Below, one piece after another: positions 32,871 through 44,079 of a stretch of DNA of 64,000 nt (positions are counted from its first letter, which is position 1; each line of letters opens with the position of its first letter). The stretch covers positions 19,751,001 through 19,815,000 of the forward strand of contig CM060899.1 in the NCBI GenBank assembly GCA_030762935.1, written 5' to 3'. The notes under the pieces were generated by a model that ran no database searches, was not told the DNA's origin, and worked only from the letters and a program-made list of their open reading frames with translations. Source of the stretch: Hymenopus coronatus (taxonomy: Eukaryota > Arthropoda > Insecta > Mantodea > Hymenopodidae). The position numbers and the translations under genes are program-made.

Positions 32871-33833
32871 CTTTTTTTACTTTCTCTATACGCGCTATAT
32901 ACATAGTGTATAGAGAAGGTATTGCACTCCACCCAAAAATTCGATACCGAGATTTCACCGAAAATATATGTTTTAGAGTCCCCTTACACCCACATGACTT
33001 TCTCTAGCTCTTCTACAAACTTCTTACATAACATTATTCTTTGTGCACCTTGCTAATCGAGGTACTTATTAGTACAATGTTTTTATTACTAAAAAAGACA
33101 TTCAAAAGTTTTATAAGCTGTCGTTATGCTATTGTCATTACAAATCGCTTATTTTCTTGGACAGGAGTCCAAAAAATAAAAAAAAAGTGACACTGCCGTC
33201 TGAGAAAAGTATAAGTACTTCACAACTGAAACTAATAACAATGAATACCTCGAAAACGCTAAGCTCCACGAAAAAATGTATATGACGTAAGTTGTGTATT
33301 TTAACAAAACATACGTTTTTTATAGTAAGTTTTTGTATAACTCTTACGGTTTATTAGTTATGCCAAATTAAGCAAAATTCATCCAGATTAAACAGGTCTT
33401 TAGAAGCTATTCCCAGAAAATTGAAGATATACATTTTATTTGTCAGGTAGATATACGATATTTAATATACGATATTTTAATCAAAATCGTTAGAGCCATT
33501 TTTAAGAAAATCAAAATTTTCGAAAAAAGTTCCATGTAAAGGGTAGTTGGGGGTGCGGGATTTTTCTCAAAACCTTCGTGTCGCATACCTGGAAGATACT
33601 AAACTTATATACCAAGTTTGGTATTTTACCGACTTTTCGTTTTTGAGTTATCGTGTTCACAGGCACACGGACACACGGACACACTGACACACGGACCTTT
33701 TTGTGAAAATGCTTTTTGTTGGATATTGGGAACCCTAAAACATATATTTCCGGTGAAATCTAGGTATCGAATTTTTGGGTGGAGTGCAATACCTTCTCTA
33801 TACACTATGTACATAGTGCGTATAGAGAAAGTA
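32871..33833. repeat. PAL870: palindrome end (plus), then full minus copy
   Basis: 32871-32985 is a plus-strand 5' end. 32986-33833 is a full minus copy lacking the outermost ATCTGATG bases and ending in the palindrome shared with the next copy. Confidence 0.85.
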
Positions 33834-34590
33834 AAAAATCTTTTTCGGAAAAAGGTCCGTGTGTGTGTGTCCGTGTGTCCGTGTGTCTGTGAACACGATA
33901 ACTCAAAAACGAAAACTCTGTATAATACCAAAATTGGTATTTAAGTTTAGTATCTTCCAGGGATGCAACACGAAGATTTTGAGAAAAATCCCCCCACCCC
34001 CAACTACCCTTTACATGGAACTTTTTTCGAAAATTTTGATTTTCTCAAAAATGGCTCTAATGATTTTGATTAAAATATCTTATATTAAAGATATTTACCT
34101 GAAAAATAATATGTATATAGTGGATTATCTGGGAATAGCCTCTGAAGACTACTTTATTCTGGATGAATTTTACAGAATTTTGAATAACTGCTACACCGTA
34201 AGAGCTAGACAAAAACTTACTACAGGAAAAATGTAGACCACGTTAGAATACACAATTTATGTTATGCACTTTTTTTTCGTAGAGTTCATCGTTTTTTAGA
34301 CATTCCTTGTTTTTGGTAACTGCTTTGAAAAACTTATACTTTTCTCATACAAGAATTTGTCAACTGCTGTCCATACAAACAAAGGAACTTCAGTGACATA
34401 GCAACCAGCTTTTGACTATGACTTTAACCTATGGTACCCCCTTATTTCGCTTCTTGTTTTCAAGGAAGCAAGTAATAAGACTATCTCTGCTAAGGTTTTT
34501 TTGTTTAGCATGAAGTAAATAGAAGTATAAGTTTTTAAGAATAATTTGTTGCAGAGATGTAGAGAAAGTCATGTGAATGGTACACATATG
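33795..34590 (+). repeat. PAL870 copy, right arm of an inverted pair
   Basis: It begins in the shared palindrome (33800-33833). A stretch after ATAGAGAAAG is missing; the rest is complete to ACACATATGGTTTTTTTT, where SINE B sequence starts. Confidence 0.87.
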
Positions 34591-34594
34591 GTTT

Positions 34595-35000
34595 TTTTTG
34601 GTAGTGTTTAACGCCCGCTTTTACTTCTCTGACCCCGCAGGCGATGACACTGATGCTACTTGAAGATGGAGCCCCGCTGGAATGAAATGGCGGGGGAAAC
34701 CGGAGAACCCGGAGAAAACCCGCCCCTACGCCGCTTTGTCCACCACAAATCTCAGATGCTGTCACTTGGGATTGAAGGTGAGAGGCGAAAGGTCTGACCA
34801 CTCGGCCACGGTGCAGCCACCCGAGTTCGATCCCAAGCGACCACATGTGAGTTTTCTGGTGGACAAAGCGGGGCAGGGGAGGGATTTCTCCGGGTTCTCC
34901 GACTTCCTCCACCATGTCATTCCACCGGTGCTCTAACTTCATTCCATTATCATTCGGTGTTTTCGTCTGCGGTGTCACCAGTAGTAAAAGCAGTCTTTTT
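34595..35000. mobile_element. Two SINE family B copies, head to head
   Basis: 34595-34815 is a minus-strand copy. It has the tail complement GTGTTTAACGCCCGC first, then TTTCTCCGGGTTCTCC-type body, then the tRNA-like head with GGCCGAGTGGTCAGACC. 34816-35000 is a plus-strand, 5'-truncated copy starting at TTCGATCCCAAGCGACC. The result is a large inverted repeat with fairly GC-rich arms. Long ORFs seen here on both strands follow from this symmetry and are not genes. Confidence 0.8.
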
Positions 35001-35029
35001 TTTAAACACAATAAAAAACAAACAAAAGA

Positions 35030-35110
35030 AACATAGTAGGTAGAGAAGGCATTGTATTCCGCCCAGGAATTCGAAAATTCCACAGGAAATACATATTCTG
35101 ATGAACTCTG
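35030..35110 (+). repeat. PAL870 palindrome-end fragment
   Basis: Plus-strand piece (GTAGAGAAGGCATTGTATTCC), lacking the left half of the palindrome. Confidence 0.65.
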
Positions 35111-35117
35111 GCTTTAA

Positions 35118-35960
35118 AAAGTCTGATGTGTTCCATTCACATGACTTTCTCTAACTCCTACATAAACAAATGTTCCTCTCAAAAGTTATTCTTTTATCTA
35201 CGCCATGCTAATCAATATAAATATTGTCAGAATAGATATTATTACTTGCTTCTTTATAAGTAGAAGGAAAGTAAGGGAATACATTGGGCTAAAGCGATAG
35301 TCAGCTCTTTTAAAAGCCGGTCACTAAGTTAAACATTTGAAATTCGATTCTCTGTGCTTGCTAGGAGTTAAAAAAGGAGAGACGAATAGAAAGATCATTC
35401 CCGTGTGAGAAAAGTTAAATACTTGAAAACTAAAACCAATAACTCAAAATATCTGAAAAATGATTTACTTAATAAAAAAGGTATATCATATAAATTGTGT
35501 AATTTAATGAGATCTATTTAAATGAGATATTTGTGTAGTAAGTTTTTGTCTATCTTTTATCCTTTACCTGTCCCACAAAATTTGTAAAAGGGTTTTCCAG
35601 AATAAAGTAGTCTTCAGAGGATATTCCCAGAAAATTCAAGATATACATATTATTTGTCAATATTTAATATATGCTATTTTGATAAAAGTCATTTGAGCCA
35701 TTTTTGAGAAAATAATAATTTTCGAAAAATGTTCCATGTGGAAGTGGGTGGATCATCTTGAAAACCTTGACAAAATCTTAGTGTGACATCCTTAGAAGAT
35801 GTCTAACGTATACACCAAGCTCGGTATTTTACAGACTTTTCGTTTTTGGGTTTATCGTGTTCACAGACACATGGACACAGTCGGACCTTTTCTAAAAATG
35901 CCTTTTTACTGTCTCTAGTGTGTAGAGAAGGTATTGTAGTGAGCATAGTGCATATAAGGA
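35118..35960 (-). repeat. PAL870 copy, full length
   Basis: Minus copy from GTCTGATGTGTTCC to a decayed palindrome, ending AAGGAAAGTAAT, directly joined to the next minus copy. Confidence 0.85.
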
Positions 35961-35965
35961 AAGTA

Positions 35966-36775
35966 ATAATCTGATGTGATACATTCACGTGACTTTCTCT
36001 ACATCTCTGCAACAAATTATTGTTAAAAAGCTCATGCTTCTATTTACTTCATGCTAATAGCGAAAAAATATTAGCAGAAATAGTCTTATTATTTGCTTCC
36101 TTGTAAGTATAAGTGAAATAAGGGAGTACCATAGGTTAAAGTGATAGTCGAAACCTGGTTATTATGTGACTGAAGTTCCTTTGTTTGTATTGACAGGAGT
36201 TAATAAATGCCGGTATGAGAAAAGCATACGCTTTTTAAAGCAGATACTAGAAACAACATAACGAAAAAAAAAAATTATACAGCACAAATTCTGTGTTTTA
36301 ACGTGCTGTACATTTTTGTAGTAAGTTTTTGTCCATTTCTTACAGTTTAGCAGTTATGCAAAATTCCGTAAAATTCATCCAGAATAAAGGAGTCTTCAGA
36401 GGCTATTCCCATTAAATTCAGGATATACATTTTATTTGCTGCTAAATATCTTTACTACGAATTTTAAACAACATTTTGAGAAAATCAAACTTTTGGAAAA
36501 AAAGTTCCAAGTAAAGGTAGCTTGGAGCTTGGGGTGATGTGATTTTCTTGGAAGATACCAAGTTTGGTAGTTAACGGTCTTTTCGTTTTTGGGCTATGCT
36601 GCCAACGAACACACACACACACACACGGGGACATTTTACTAAAAATGCTTTTTTGGGATTCAGGGGAATCCAAAACATGTATTTCCGGTGAAATCTCGAT
36701 ATCGAATATTTGGGTGCATTACTGTACCTTCTGTACACACTATGTGCATAGTACGTGTAGAGAAAGTAAAACATA
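35966..36775 (-). repeat. PAL870 copy, full length
   Basis: Minus copy joined head-to-tail to the previous one. The CA tract is near 36608-36626. It ends TGTAGAGAAAGTAAA, immediately before the lectin copy 3 flank. Confidence 0.87.
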
Positions 36776-36830
36776 TGATAAAAGCCACTTGTTATTCTGT
36801 AATATCCCTATAAAATGTACTTTCTCATAC

Positions 36831-36993
36831 CCACTCGCTTTGCTGTATAACATTTCGTTTTTGTATTCCCAAAGCTGGTTCTTTGATCCCTTGAACTGCC
36901 ACATGACCACTGCAGTGCCTCTGTTTCTGCTGTTGCCCTGTACATCAAGCACAAGGCCAGTGCCGATATTTCTTATGTAAAACGCCATTTTAC
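36831..36993 (-). CDS. R-type lectin, copy 3, exon A
   Basis: Acceptor TTTTGATTTCAG ends at 36994 and donor GTATGAG starts at 36830. The exon is 163 bp, as in copy 1, with ATG at 36988-36986 and 52 codons plus two bases, so the intron is phase 2. The first trefoil repeat is well preserved: FYIRN (3-7), TGLVLDVQG (10-18), GTAVVMW (24-30), NQLWEYKN (37-44) and YSKASG at the splice point. It joins in frame to exon B3 so that SG is followed by MVLDV, exactly where a second trefoil repeat begins. This is the one copy in the window that reads intact from ATG to stop. The start is the first ATG after the acceptor. No signal peptide is seen, so the product would be cytosolic or non-classically released unless an upstream exon adds a leader. 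Confidence 0.87.
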
Positions 36994-36996
36994 CTG

Positions 36997-37125
36997 AAAT
37001 CAAAACACATTTAACAGACACTGAGCTTGAAACTTCAGATTTATATATTTCCTTAATCAGTAGAACCCCAATAATTTGAGCCCCGTTATTTCGAGGTTTC
37101 GTGCACTTGAGCTGTTCTTATGGTA
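36997..37125 (-). promoter_or_regulatory. Proximal upstream block of lectin copy 3
   Basis: Aligned with 1069-1200 and 20162-20290 (GAAACTTCAGAT, TTATTTCGAGGTT, GAGCTGTTC). Its distal continuation is displaced to 38850-39075 by about 1.7 kb of inserted DNA, including a PAL870. Confidence 0.5.
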
Positions 37126-37764
37126 ATACATCGAATTTGGAAAATTTACAGTATGTAATATATCTTATTGAAGAAGATGTTAGGACAAAATTATTGCCTT
37201 AAGTAATTTTAGCTTCAAACAGACGGAGGACAGCGTGCTGGCACTTGATTCCAAACCGCCAAAACTGGCTAAGCCTGGGCATATACTTAATGGCAGTTCG
37301 TGCACTAAGAGATAAAATATTTGTGTAAATATTGTATAGATTTATTTGGTGTTTGAGTAATCAATATGTATGAAACGTGGTATAGTTGTAAATGCAAGTG
37401 TGTGTCCGTAGGTGTGTGTGTGTGTGATATCACAGTGTTCTTTCTTTTATTGTTCTGTGGTTCTGTTGTAGCGCACGAGCGTGTGTATGTGTATGTGTGT
37501 GTGCGTGCAGGTATTTCCAATGTTATAAAGGTATATGTCGGCAATATTTTAAATTCAATTATTTTTTGAAAACATGTATGGTCACCCGACTAATGTGACT
37601 GTGTGATGTAAATATTCTATTATTGTAAACTTAATAAACTACTACTACTATCTTATTAACATTTATACCAATTATTATGTATAATAATATATATTATGTG
37701 TATCAACATTATAGCGTAAATGGTTATTTAAATAATAATTATTTTCTGTCTAAATTCATTGTTA
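37126..37764. other. Unassigned DNA with GT-rich tracts
   Basis: Two GT-rich stretches (about 37398-37427 and 37478-37505) and a short ACT triplet run near 37640. ORFs here are low complexity. No gene is supported. Confidence 0.5.
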
Positions 37765-38540
37765 TAATAAAACTCTGATGTTACACTCACATTACTTTCT
37801 CTAGCTGCTCTACAAACAAACTTCTTACAAAAGATTATTATTCTTTCTACTCAATGCTAATCGAGATAAACATTAGCAGAATGTTCTTATTACTTAATTC
37901 CTTATTAATAGAAACGAAGTAAGGGAATGCACTAGGCTAAAGTAATAGTCAAATGTTTTAAAAACTATCGTAATACAATTGTCATTGCAAGTCGCTTCTT
38001 TGCTTGGCCAAGAGTAGAACAAACAAACAAAAATAGACACTTCCTGATAAGTACTTTACAATTGAAACGAATAACAAGGCATATCTTGAAAACGGCAAAC
38101 TCCACGAAAAAACATATATGACATAAATTGTGTATTTTAACAAGATCTACATATCCTGTGTAGTAAGATTTTGTGCATCCCTTACGGTTTACTATTTATG
38201 CAAAATTCAGTTAAATTCATCCTGAATAAACAGGTCTTCAGAAGCTGTTCCCAGAAAATTCAAGATACACATTTTATTTGTAATGGAAATGGTTTTAATA
38301 TGTGGTATTCTAATCAAAATCGTTACAGCTATTTTTAAGAAAAAAAGTTTTCGAAAATTTTTCCATGTAAAGGGTAGTTAGGGGTGGGGGGATTTTCTTC
38401 ACAGTCTTCGTGTCACATCCTTGGAAGATACCCAACTTAAATATCAAGTTTTTGAGCTATGCTGTCCACAGACACACACACGTGCGCTTGCGCGGACCTT
38501 TTTCTGATTTTTTTTTGGATTCCTAAAACATGTATTTAAT
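37765..38540 (-). repeat. PAL870 copy lacking the palindrome
   Basis: Minus copy from CTCTGATGTTACAC to CCTAAAACATGTATTTAA. The palindrome end is missing. It separates the two halves of the lectin copy 3 upstream block. Confidence 0.82.
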
Positions 38541-38849
38541 GTGCTTTTGAGAGACCGGATAAACAGTTTGAAACAAATTAGTGAAAAATTTCATCGTGTG
38601 AAAAATTTTTAGTATGGAAAAGTGTTGGGAAAATATGCAATAAAATAAGGTTTAAAGTTGGGAGTGCCTAAGTAGTAAGCCTAAGTAATAAGCATTTATA
38701 CCTTCAGTTAATTGGTAGTTGAAGTGGGAAAAACGATATGTTTTATTAAAGTTTAGAAGTCGTTATTTTATTATCAAATAAAATAGCCTTAATTTTCCAC
38801 AATTTTGGTCAAATTTCACATAAAGCTATAGTAAAATTCTGTTTTTATA
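38541..38849. other. Unassigned DNA
   Basis: AT-rich, with no recognised feature. Confidence 0.4.
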
Positions 38850-39075
38850 CGTAGTCTGCGTGTACTTTTTGCGCACTACAGACTGTATTACATTTTGAAC
38901 TTTATTTTAATTTTCCATGTACACTACAGGTAAAGATGTCCCTTTTAGGGCTCTCAATGCACAGAAATAATGTTGGCCTCAGACTGCTAATGCATTTCTA
39001 TTACAGAGTGACAGGTACCGTTATGTTTGAAGCAGTGCGCTTGCTCTTTCTTTGTCAGCTATTCATTAATTGGAC
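38850..39075 (-). promoter_or_regulatory. Distal upstream block of lectin copy 3
   Basis: Conserved with 1228-1440 (AATTTTCCATGTACA, CAATGCACAGA, CTGCTAATGCATTTCT, ACAGGTAC). It is a candidate promoter or 5' untranslated exon for the lectin gene, 1.9-2.1 kb upstream of exon A3. A plus-strand 63-codon ORF here looks fortuitous. Confidence 0.45.
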
Positions 39076-39117
39076 TATGAGTCAATCAATTGTACAGTAC
39101 ATACCATCCTTTCAGAA

Positions 39118-39504
39118 AAATATCTGATGTGTTCCATTCCCATAGCTTTCTCCAGTTGTTCCACAAACAGATTATTCCTTAATCTATATCAATATAATCA
39201 AGAAAAACATTAGCAGAATTGGTTGTATTACTCGCTTCCCTCTATGTAGAAGGCAAATAACTGAGTACATTATACTAAAGCGAAACTAAAATCTTATAAA
39301 CCAGAGTGAAATAGTTGACATTCGGTTCGTTTTGCATGGTCCCGTTTGAAAAAAATATTAATCAGTTTAAAATTGAAATCGATGACAATGAATATCTTGG
39401 AAACGGTCAACTCTACAACAAAAATGAGATAGTTGTGTGTTTTAACAAACCCTACATTTTTGTGGTAAGTTTTTGTCTATTTTTACCGTTTACTAGTAAT
39501 GCAA

Positions 39505-39570
<66 letters not shown>

Positions 39571-39847
39571 GAACGAACAGGTTTCAGAAGCTATTTCCAA
39601 AAAATTCAATACGTACATTTTATTTGTGATGAATGTTTTATATAACGTACTGTAATCAAACTTGTTACATCTATTTTTATAGAAAAACAAAATTTTTAAA
39701 ATGTTTTCCATGTAAACGATAGTTATAGGTAAGGTAGATTTCCTTGAAAATCTTCGTGTCGCATCCTTGGAAGATATTAAACTTACATACCAAGTTTGGT
39801 ATTTAACGGTATTTTAGTTTTTGACCTACACTGTCCAAAGACACAAA

Positions 39848-39886
<39 letters not shown>

Positions 39887-40022
39887 ACTAAAAATGCTTG
39901 CTTTTGGACTCGGAGGACCTCAAAATATATATTTCTGGAGAAGTCTCGATATCGAATTCTTTGGTGCATTACAATACCTTCTCTACACACTATGTACATA
40001 GTACGTATAGAGGAGGTAAAAA
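39118..40022 (-). repeat. PAL870 copy, full length, with (TA)n and (CA)n expansions
   Basis: Minus copy ending at a palindrome near 39988-40015. (TA)n at 39509-39567 has expanded in the middle, and the internal GT tract appears as (CA)n at 39851-39881. Confidence 0.87.
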
Positions 40023-40564
40023 TACTGTTTGGAACGGTAATCCTCACGGCAGTGGTCATTAAAATACGCTAAAACAAACATAGTACACATTTTATAGTAG
40101 TAACAGGCTGACCGTTATTCTAGACATTCTCAGACCTCAAGCCCGGTGTAGTGATGAAGAGACATCAGGAATATGTTCGTCGCCAGGAAAGCTTTAGACT
40201 ATATTTCAGGCTGACCGTTGTAATTCTAGACGTTACTATTTATATTTTGAGCCTTGGCAACCTTGATTGCTGCAGGTGTCGTTTAGTGTTTCCACTAGGA
40301 AGTTTTACATTGTTGATGTAACCTACTTCAGATATTTTGTTAATAGAGCGTGATTTGTATTATTTACAGTGTATTAAAACTGTGTTTTTTGTTGTTGCTT
40401 TTAAGGGGTCAAAAGCCAACGGCACAGAATGATGAACCTGGAACGAGTGGTCGGCTCGTAGCCAGGCATGAGCGTGAGTAAGTAGATGATATGAAATGCA
40501 AGCGAAGTGGATGATGTAGCAATTGGTGGAATGAGTGGTGGGGGCAACCGTACGACCCGGAGAG
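40023..40564. other. Unassigned DNA
   Basis: A short phrase CAGGCTGACCGTT occurs twice (about 40107 and 40207), suggesting a small internal duplication. Otherwise unrecognised. Confidence 0.4.
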
Positions 40565-40565
40565 T

Positions 40566-41437
40566 TTTTTTTACTTTCTATATACGTACTATGTACATAG
40601 TGTATAGAGAAGGTAGTGCACTCCACCAAAAAAATCGATACCGAGATTTCACCAGAAATATATGTTTTAGGGTCCCCTGTATCCAAAAAAAGTATTTTCA
40701 GAAAAAGGTGCGTATGTGTGTGTGTGTGTGTGTCCGTGTGTCTGTGAACACGATAACTCAAAAACGAAAAGTCGGTAAAATACCAAACTTGGTATTTAAG
40801 TTTAGTATCTTCCAGGGATGCGACACGAAGATTTTGAGAAAAACACTCCCACCCGAAACTACCCTTTAGATGGAACTTTTTTGGAAAACTTTGAATTTAA
40901 AAAAATGGCTCTAACGATTTTGGTTAAAATATCATATATTAAAGATATTTACCTGACAAATAAGATGTATATTTTGAATTTTCTTGGAATATCCTCTGAA
41001 GACTAATTTATTCTGGATGAATTTTGCATAACTACTAAACTGTAAGACATTGACAAAACTTAACACACAAAAACTGTAGAGCACATTAAAACACACAATT
41101 TATGTTATAAACATTTTTTTCGTGGAGTTGATCGTTTTTGAGATATTCCTTTTTCTTGGTTTCAGCTTTGAAAAACTTGTACTTTTCTCATACAGGAATT
41201 TGTCAACTCCTGTCTATACAAACAAAGGAACATCAGTCACATAGCAACCAGCTTTTGCCTTCCACTTTAACCTATGGTACTCCGTTATTTCGCTTCTACT
41301 TACAATAAAGCAAGAAATAAGACTATTTCTGCTAATTTTTCTCGAATAGCATGAAATAAATAAAAGATAAGCTTATTAACAATAATTTGTTACAGAGATA
41401 TATAGAAAGCCATGTGAATGGAACGCATTAGATGTTT
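40566..41437 (+). repeat. PAL870 copy, full length
   Basis: Complete plus copy from TTTTTTTTACTTTCTAT to CGCATTAGATGTTTTG. The 3' end abuts a SINE-type tail complement (GTGGTTTAACGTCC, 41450-41463). Confidence 0.9.
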
Positions 41438-42310
41438 TGTTTTTGTTTTGTGGTTTAACGTCCTTCAACCTAGGTTTTTTTATGTATCCATGTATTTAAA
41501 TATTATAAAATGTCACAGTACTTTTTTTTTTATTTATTTAATGGGATTGGTACCCCCTTTGGGAGATAGGAACTTTAAGTCCTAGCAAAAAGAAGGAGTT
41601 ATCCCGCGAAAATATTTGTGCGATTATTTGTTATGATTTTCGACGTGGAATATCAAGGCAAGAGTACATTGATCATCTTACAACTACATTTGGTGATGAT
41701 TCATTATTTGCCACCGTGCTCGTATAATGAGTCGTGTTGATTGATATACATAAATGCTCAAGAAATACAATTTTGGGGCTTCAAAAGACATATATAAGAT
41801 TGTAGCATATGTCGAAGCATGGATCTAAGCATAGAGCCGGATGTAAACAAACAACAGTCCACTGTATGGGTGTTTCAAGATCTTAGCTAAATTAACGTCT
41901 CCGAAACGGTGCGCGGCACAGATTGCATGTCTTGATGTGTGACAAGGAGCGAGATTCAATGACTTTCTTACAGGTAGCTTGCGATTAATGTTTTGTGCTT
42001 CTATTCTGTACAGAAAAGGAGAATCCAGATCACCCAGCTCTAACGGTAATATCATCACCAGACTCCCAGGGCCGTTGTTTCTACCACTAGGATGGAGCAT
42101 CCAAACCAGGGAAAGATGGAGGGAACGTGACCATTTAGCACCAGTGTAACTCTGTGAATTACCATGGTGGTCTGAGTCAATTTATTCTTCAAGTTTATAT
42201 CCTGGTTTTTATACTGAAAATGTTGTAATTTTATCTATAAATGGAAATAAAAAAAAATTAACCAAATCTAACAAAAGCTGTTCGCATTCAGCACTTTGAA
42301 ACAAATGATC
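41438..42310. other. SINE tail scrap, mariner N-terminal scrap and unassigned DNA
   Basis: 41438-41470 resembles the tail of a SINE on the minus strand. 41597-41735 (plus) encodes NICAIICYDFRRGISRQEY, then HLTTTFGDDS, which resembles the N-terminal helix-turn-helix region of a mariner transposase. The rest, including a 91-codon minus ORF at 41825-42100, is unrecognised. Confidence 0.45.
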
Positions 42311-43082
42311 ACCTTTTTTACTTTCTCTACACGTACTATGAACATAGTGTATAAAGGAAATATTGTATTCCACCCAAAAATTCGATACTGAGATTTCACC
42401 GGAAATATATGTTTTATGACTCCCTGAATACCAAAAAAGCATTTTTACAAAAACGTCCGTGTGTGTGTCTGTGGACAGCATAACTCAAAAACGAAAAGAC
42501 CTTTGAATACCAAAATTGGTATTTAAGTTTCGTATCTTCCAAAGATGCGATACGAAGATTTTCAAGAACATCCCCCGCCCCAACTACACTTCACATGGAA
42601 ACATTTACAAAGATTTTGATTTTCTGAAAAATGGCGCTAACGATTTAGATTAAAATACCGTATATTTAAGATATATACCTAACAAATATGTATATCTTGA
42701 ATTTTCTGGAACAGCCTCTGAAGACTACTTTATTCTGGATGAATTTTACGGAATTTTGCATAACTGCTAAACCGTAAGAGATAGACAAAAACTTACCACA
42801 CAAAAAATGTAGAGCACGTTAAAACACATTTTATATTATGTATATTTTTTTCGTGCAGTTGATCGTTTTTTAGATATTCATTGTTTTTGGTTTCAGCTTT
42901 GAAAAACTTATTTTTCTCACACAGGAATTTGTCAACTCGTGTCTATAGAAACAAAAGCACTTCAGTCACATAGCAACCAGCTTTTGACTATCACTTTATT
43001 TCTATGAATTTTTTCTCGATTAGCTTGAAGTAAACAGAAGCATAGGCTTTTTAACAATAATTTGTTACAGAGATGTAGAGAA
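42311..43082 (+). repeat. PAL870 copy, 3' end cut
   Basis: Plus copy complete to GATGTAGAGAA, where a mariner fragment begins. Confidence 0.85.
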
Positions 43083-43482
43083 CTTAAACGATCACTTCTG
43101 GATGGTGTTCACAACCATATATTTGCCGGAAGTCTTCGATGAAATGCGGAAAACAAACAAGTGCCGTCAGATCGTTCTACAATTCGAGCGCTCAAACATC
43201 TCGTCTAACAACCTATATTTTAAAAATAGAATTGATTACTCATCCACCATACAGTCCTGATTAGTCACCCAATGACTTCTTTTTGTCCTCTAAAATCAAG
43301 AAAAAATGCGCGGACAACGATTTTCGTCGGCAGAAGAAACCGTTGATGCGTTCAAAAAACATGTTTTGAAGGTACATCAAGCTATGTTGTAAAATATGCA
43401 ATGCCAAATGGTTCGAACGCATGCAGAACCTTATTGATTATAATGGTGAATATATCGAGAAATAATAAAGCAATTTAAAATG
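43083..43482 (+). mobile_element. Mariner 3' fragment
   Basis: Broken frames read THPPYSPD, a stop, SPNDFFL, MRGQRFSSAEETVDAFKKHVL and, in another frame, CQWFERMQNLIDYNGEYIEK-like sequence with changes. These are the third-aspartate block and C-terminus of a mariner transposase. The 5' two-thirds are absent. The scrap at 41597-41735 might come from the same kind of element. Confidence 0.7.
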
Positions 43483-44079
43483 TTTTTACTTTCTCTACAC
43501 TCAATATGTATGTAGTGTAATAGAGAAAATGTTGCATTTCATCCAAAATTTCGATACCGAGATTTCACCGGAAATAGACCTTTTAGGGTTCACTGTATTC
43601 GAAAACGCCTGTTTATAAAAAGGTCTCTGTGTGTGTCCGTATGTCTGTGAACACGATAACCCAAAAACGAAGACTCCGTAAAATACCAAACTTGGAATTT
43701 AAGTTTAGTATCTTCCAAGGATGTTACACGAAGATTTTGAGAAAAATCTCTTCACCCCAAACTACCTCTTATATGAAAACATTTTCGAAAATTTTCATTT
43801 CCCCAAAAATGATCAAACGATTTTGATTAAAATACCGTATATTAAAGATATTTGCATAAGAAATAAAATATATATCTTGAATTTTCTGAGAATAGCTTCC
43901 GAAGACCTGCTTATTCTGGATGAATTCTACTGGACTTTGCATAACTAGTAAACCGTAAGGGATAGAAAAAAACTTACAGCATAAAAATTGTAGATCTCGT
44001 TAAAACACACAATTTATGTTATGTACATTTTTTTCGTAGAGTTGATCATTTTAGAGATATTGCTTGTTATTTGGCTTTA
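43483..44079 (+). repeat. PAL870 copy, 5' part
   Basis: Plus copy with an altered palindrome (CAATATGTATGTAGTG), complete to TTGCTTGTTATTTGG, where the next mariner starts. Confidence 0.82.

Noticed and set aside
34535..35083. 182-codon minus ORF
   Set aside because: It runs through two head-to-head SINE B copies and the end of a PAL870; no protein family is recognisable.
37305..37569. Opposing ORFs of 79 and 67 codons rich in Thr/His or Cys/Val
   Set aside because: They translate GT/CA microsatellite sequence.
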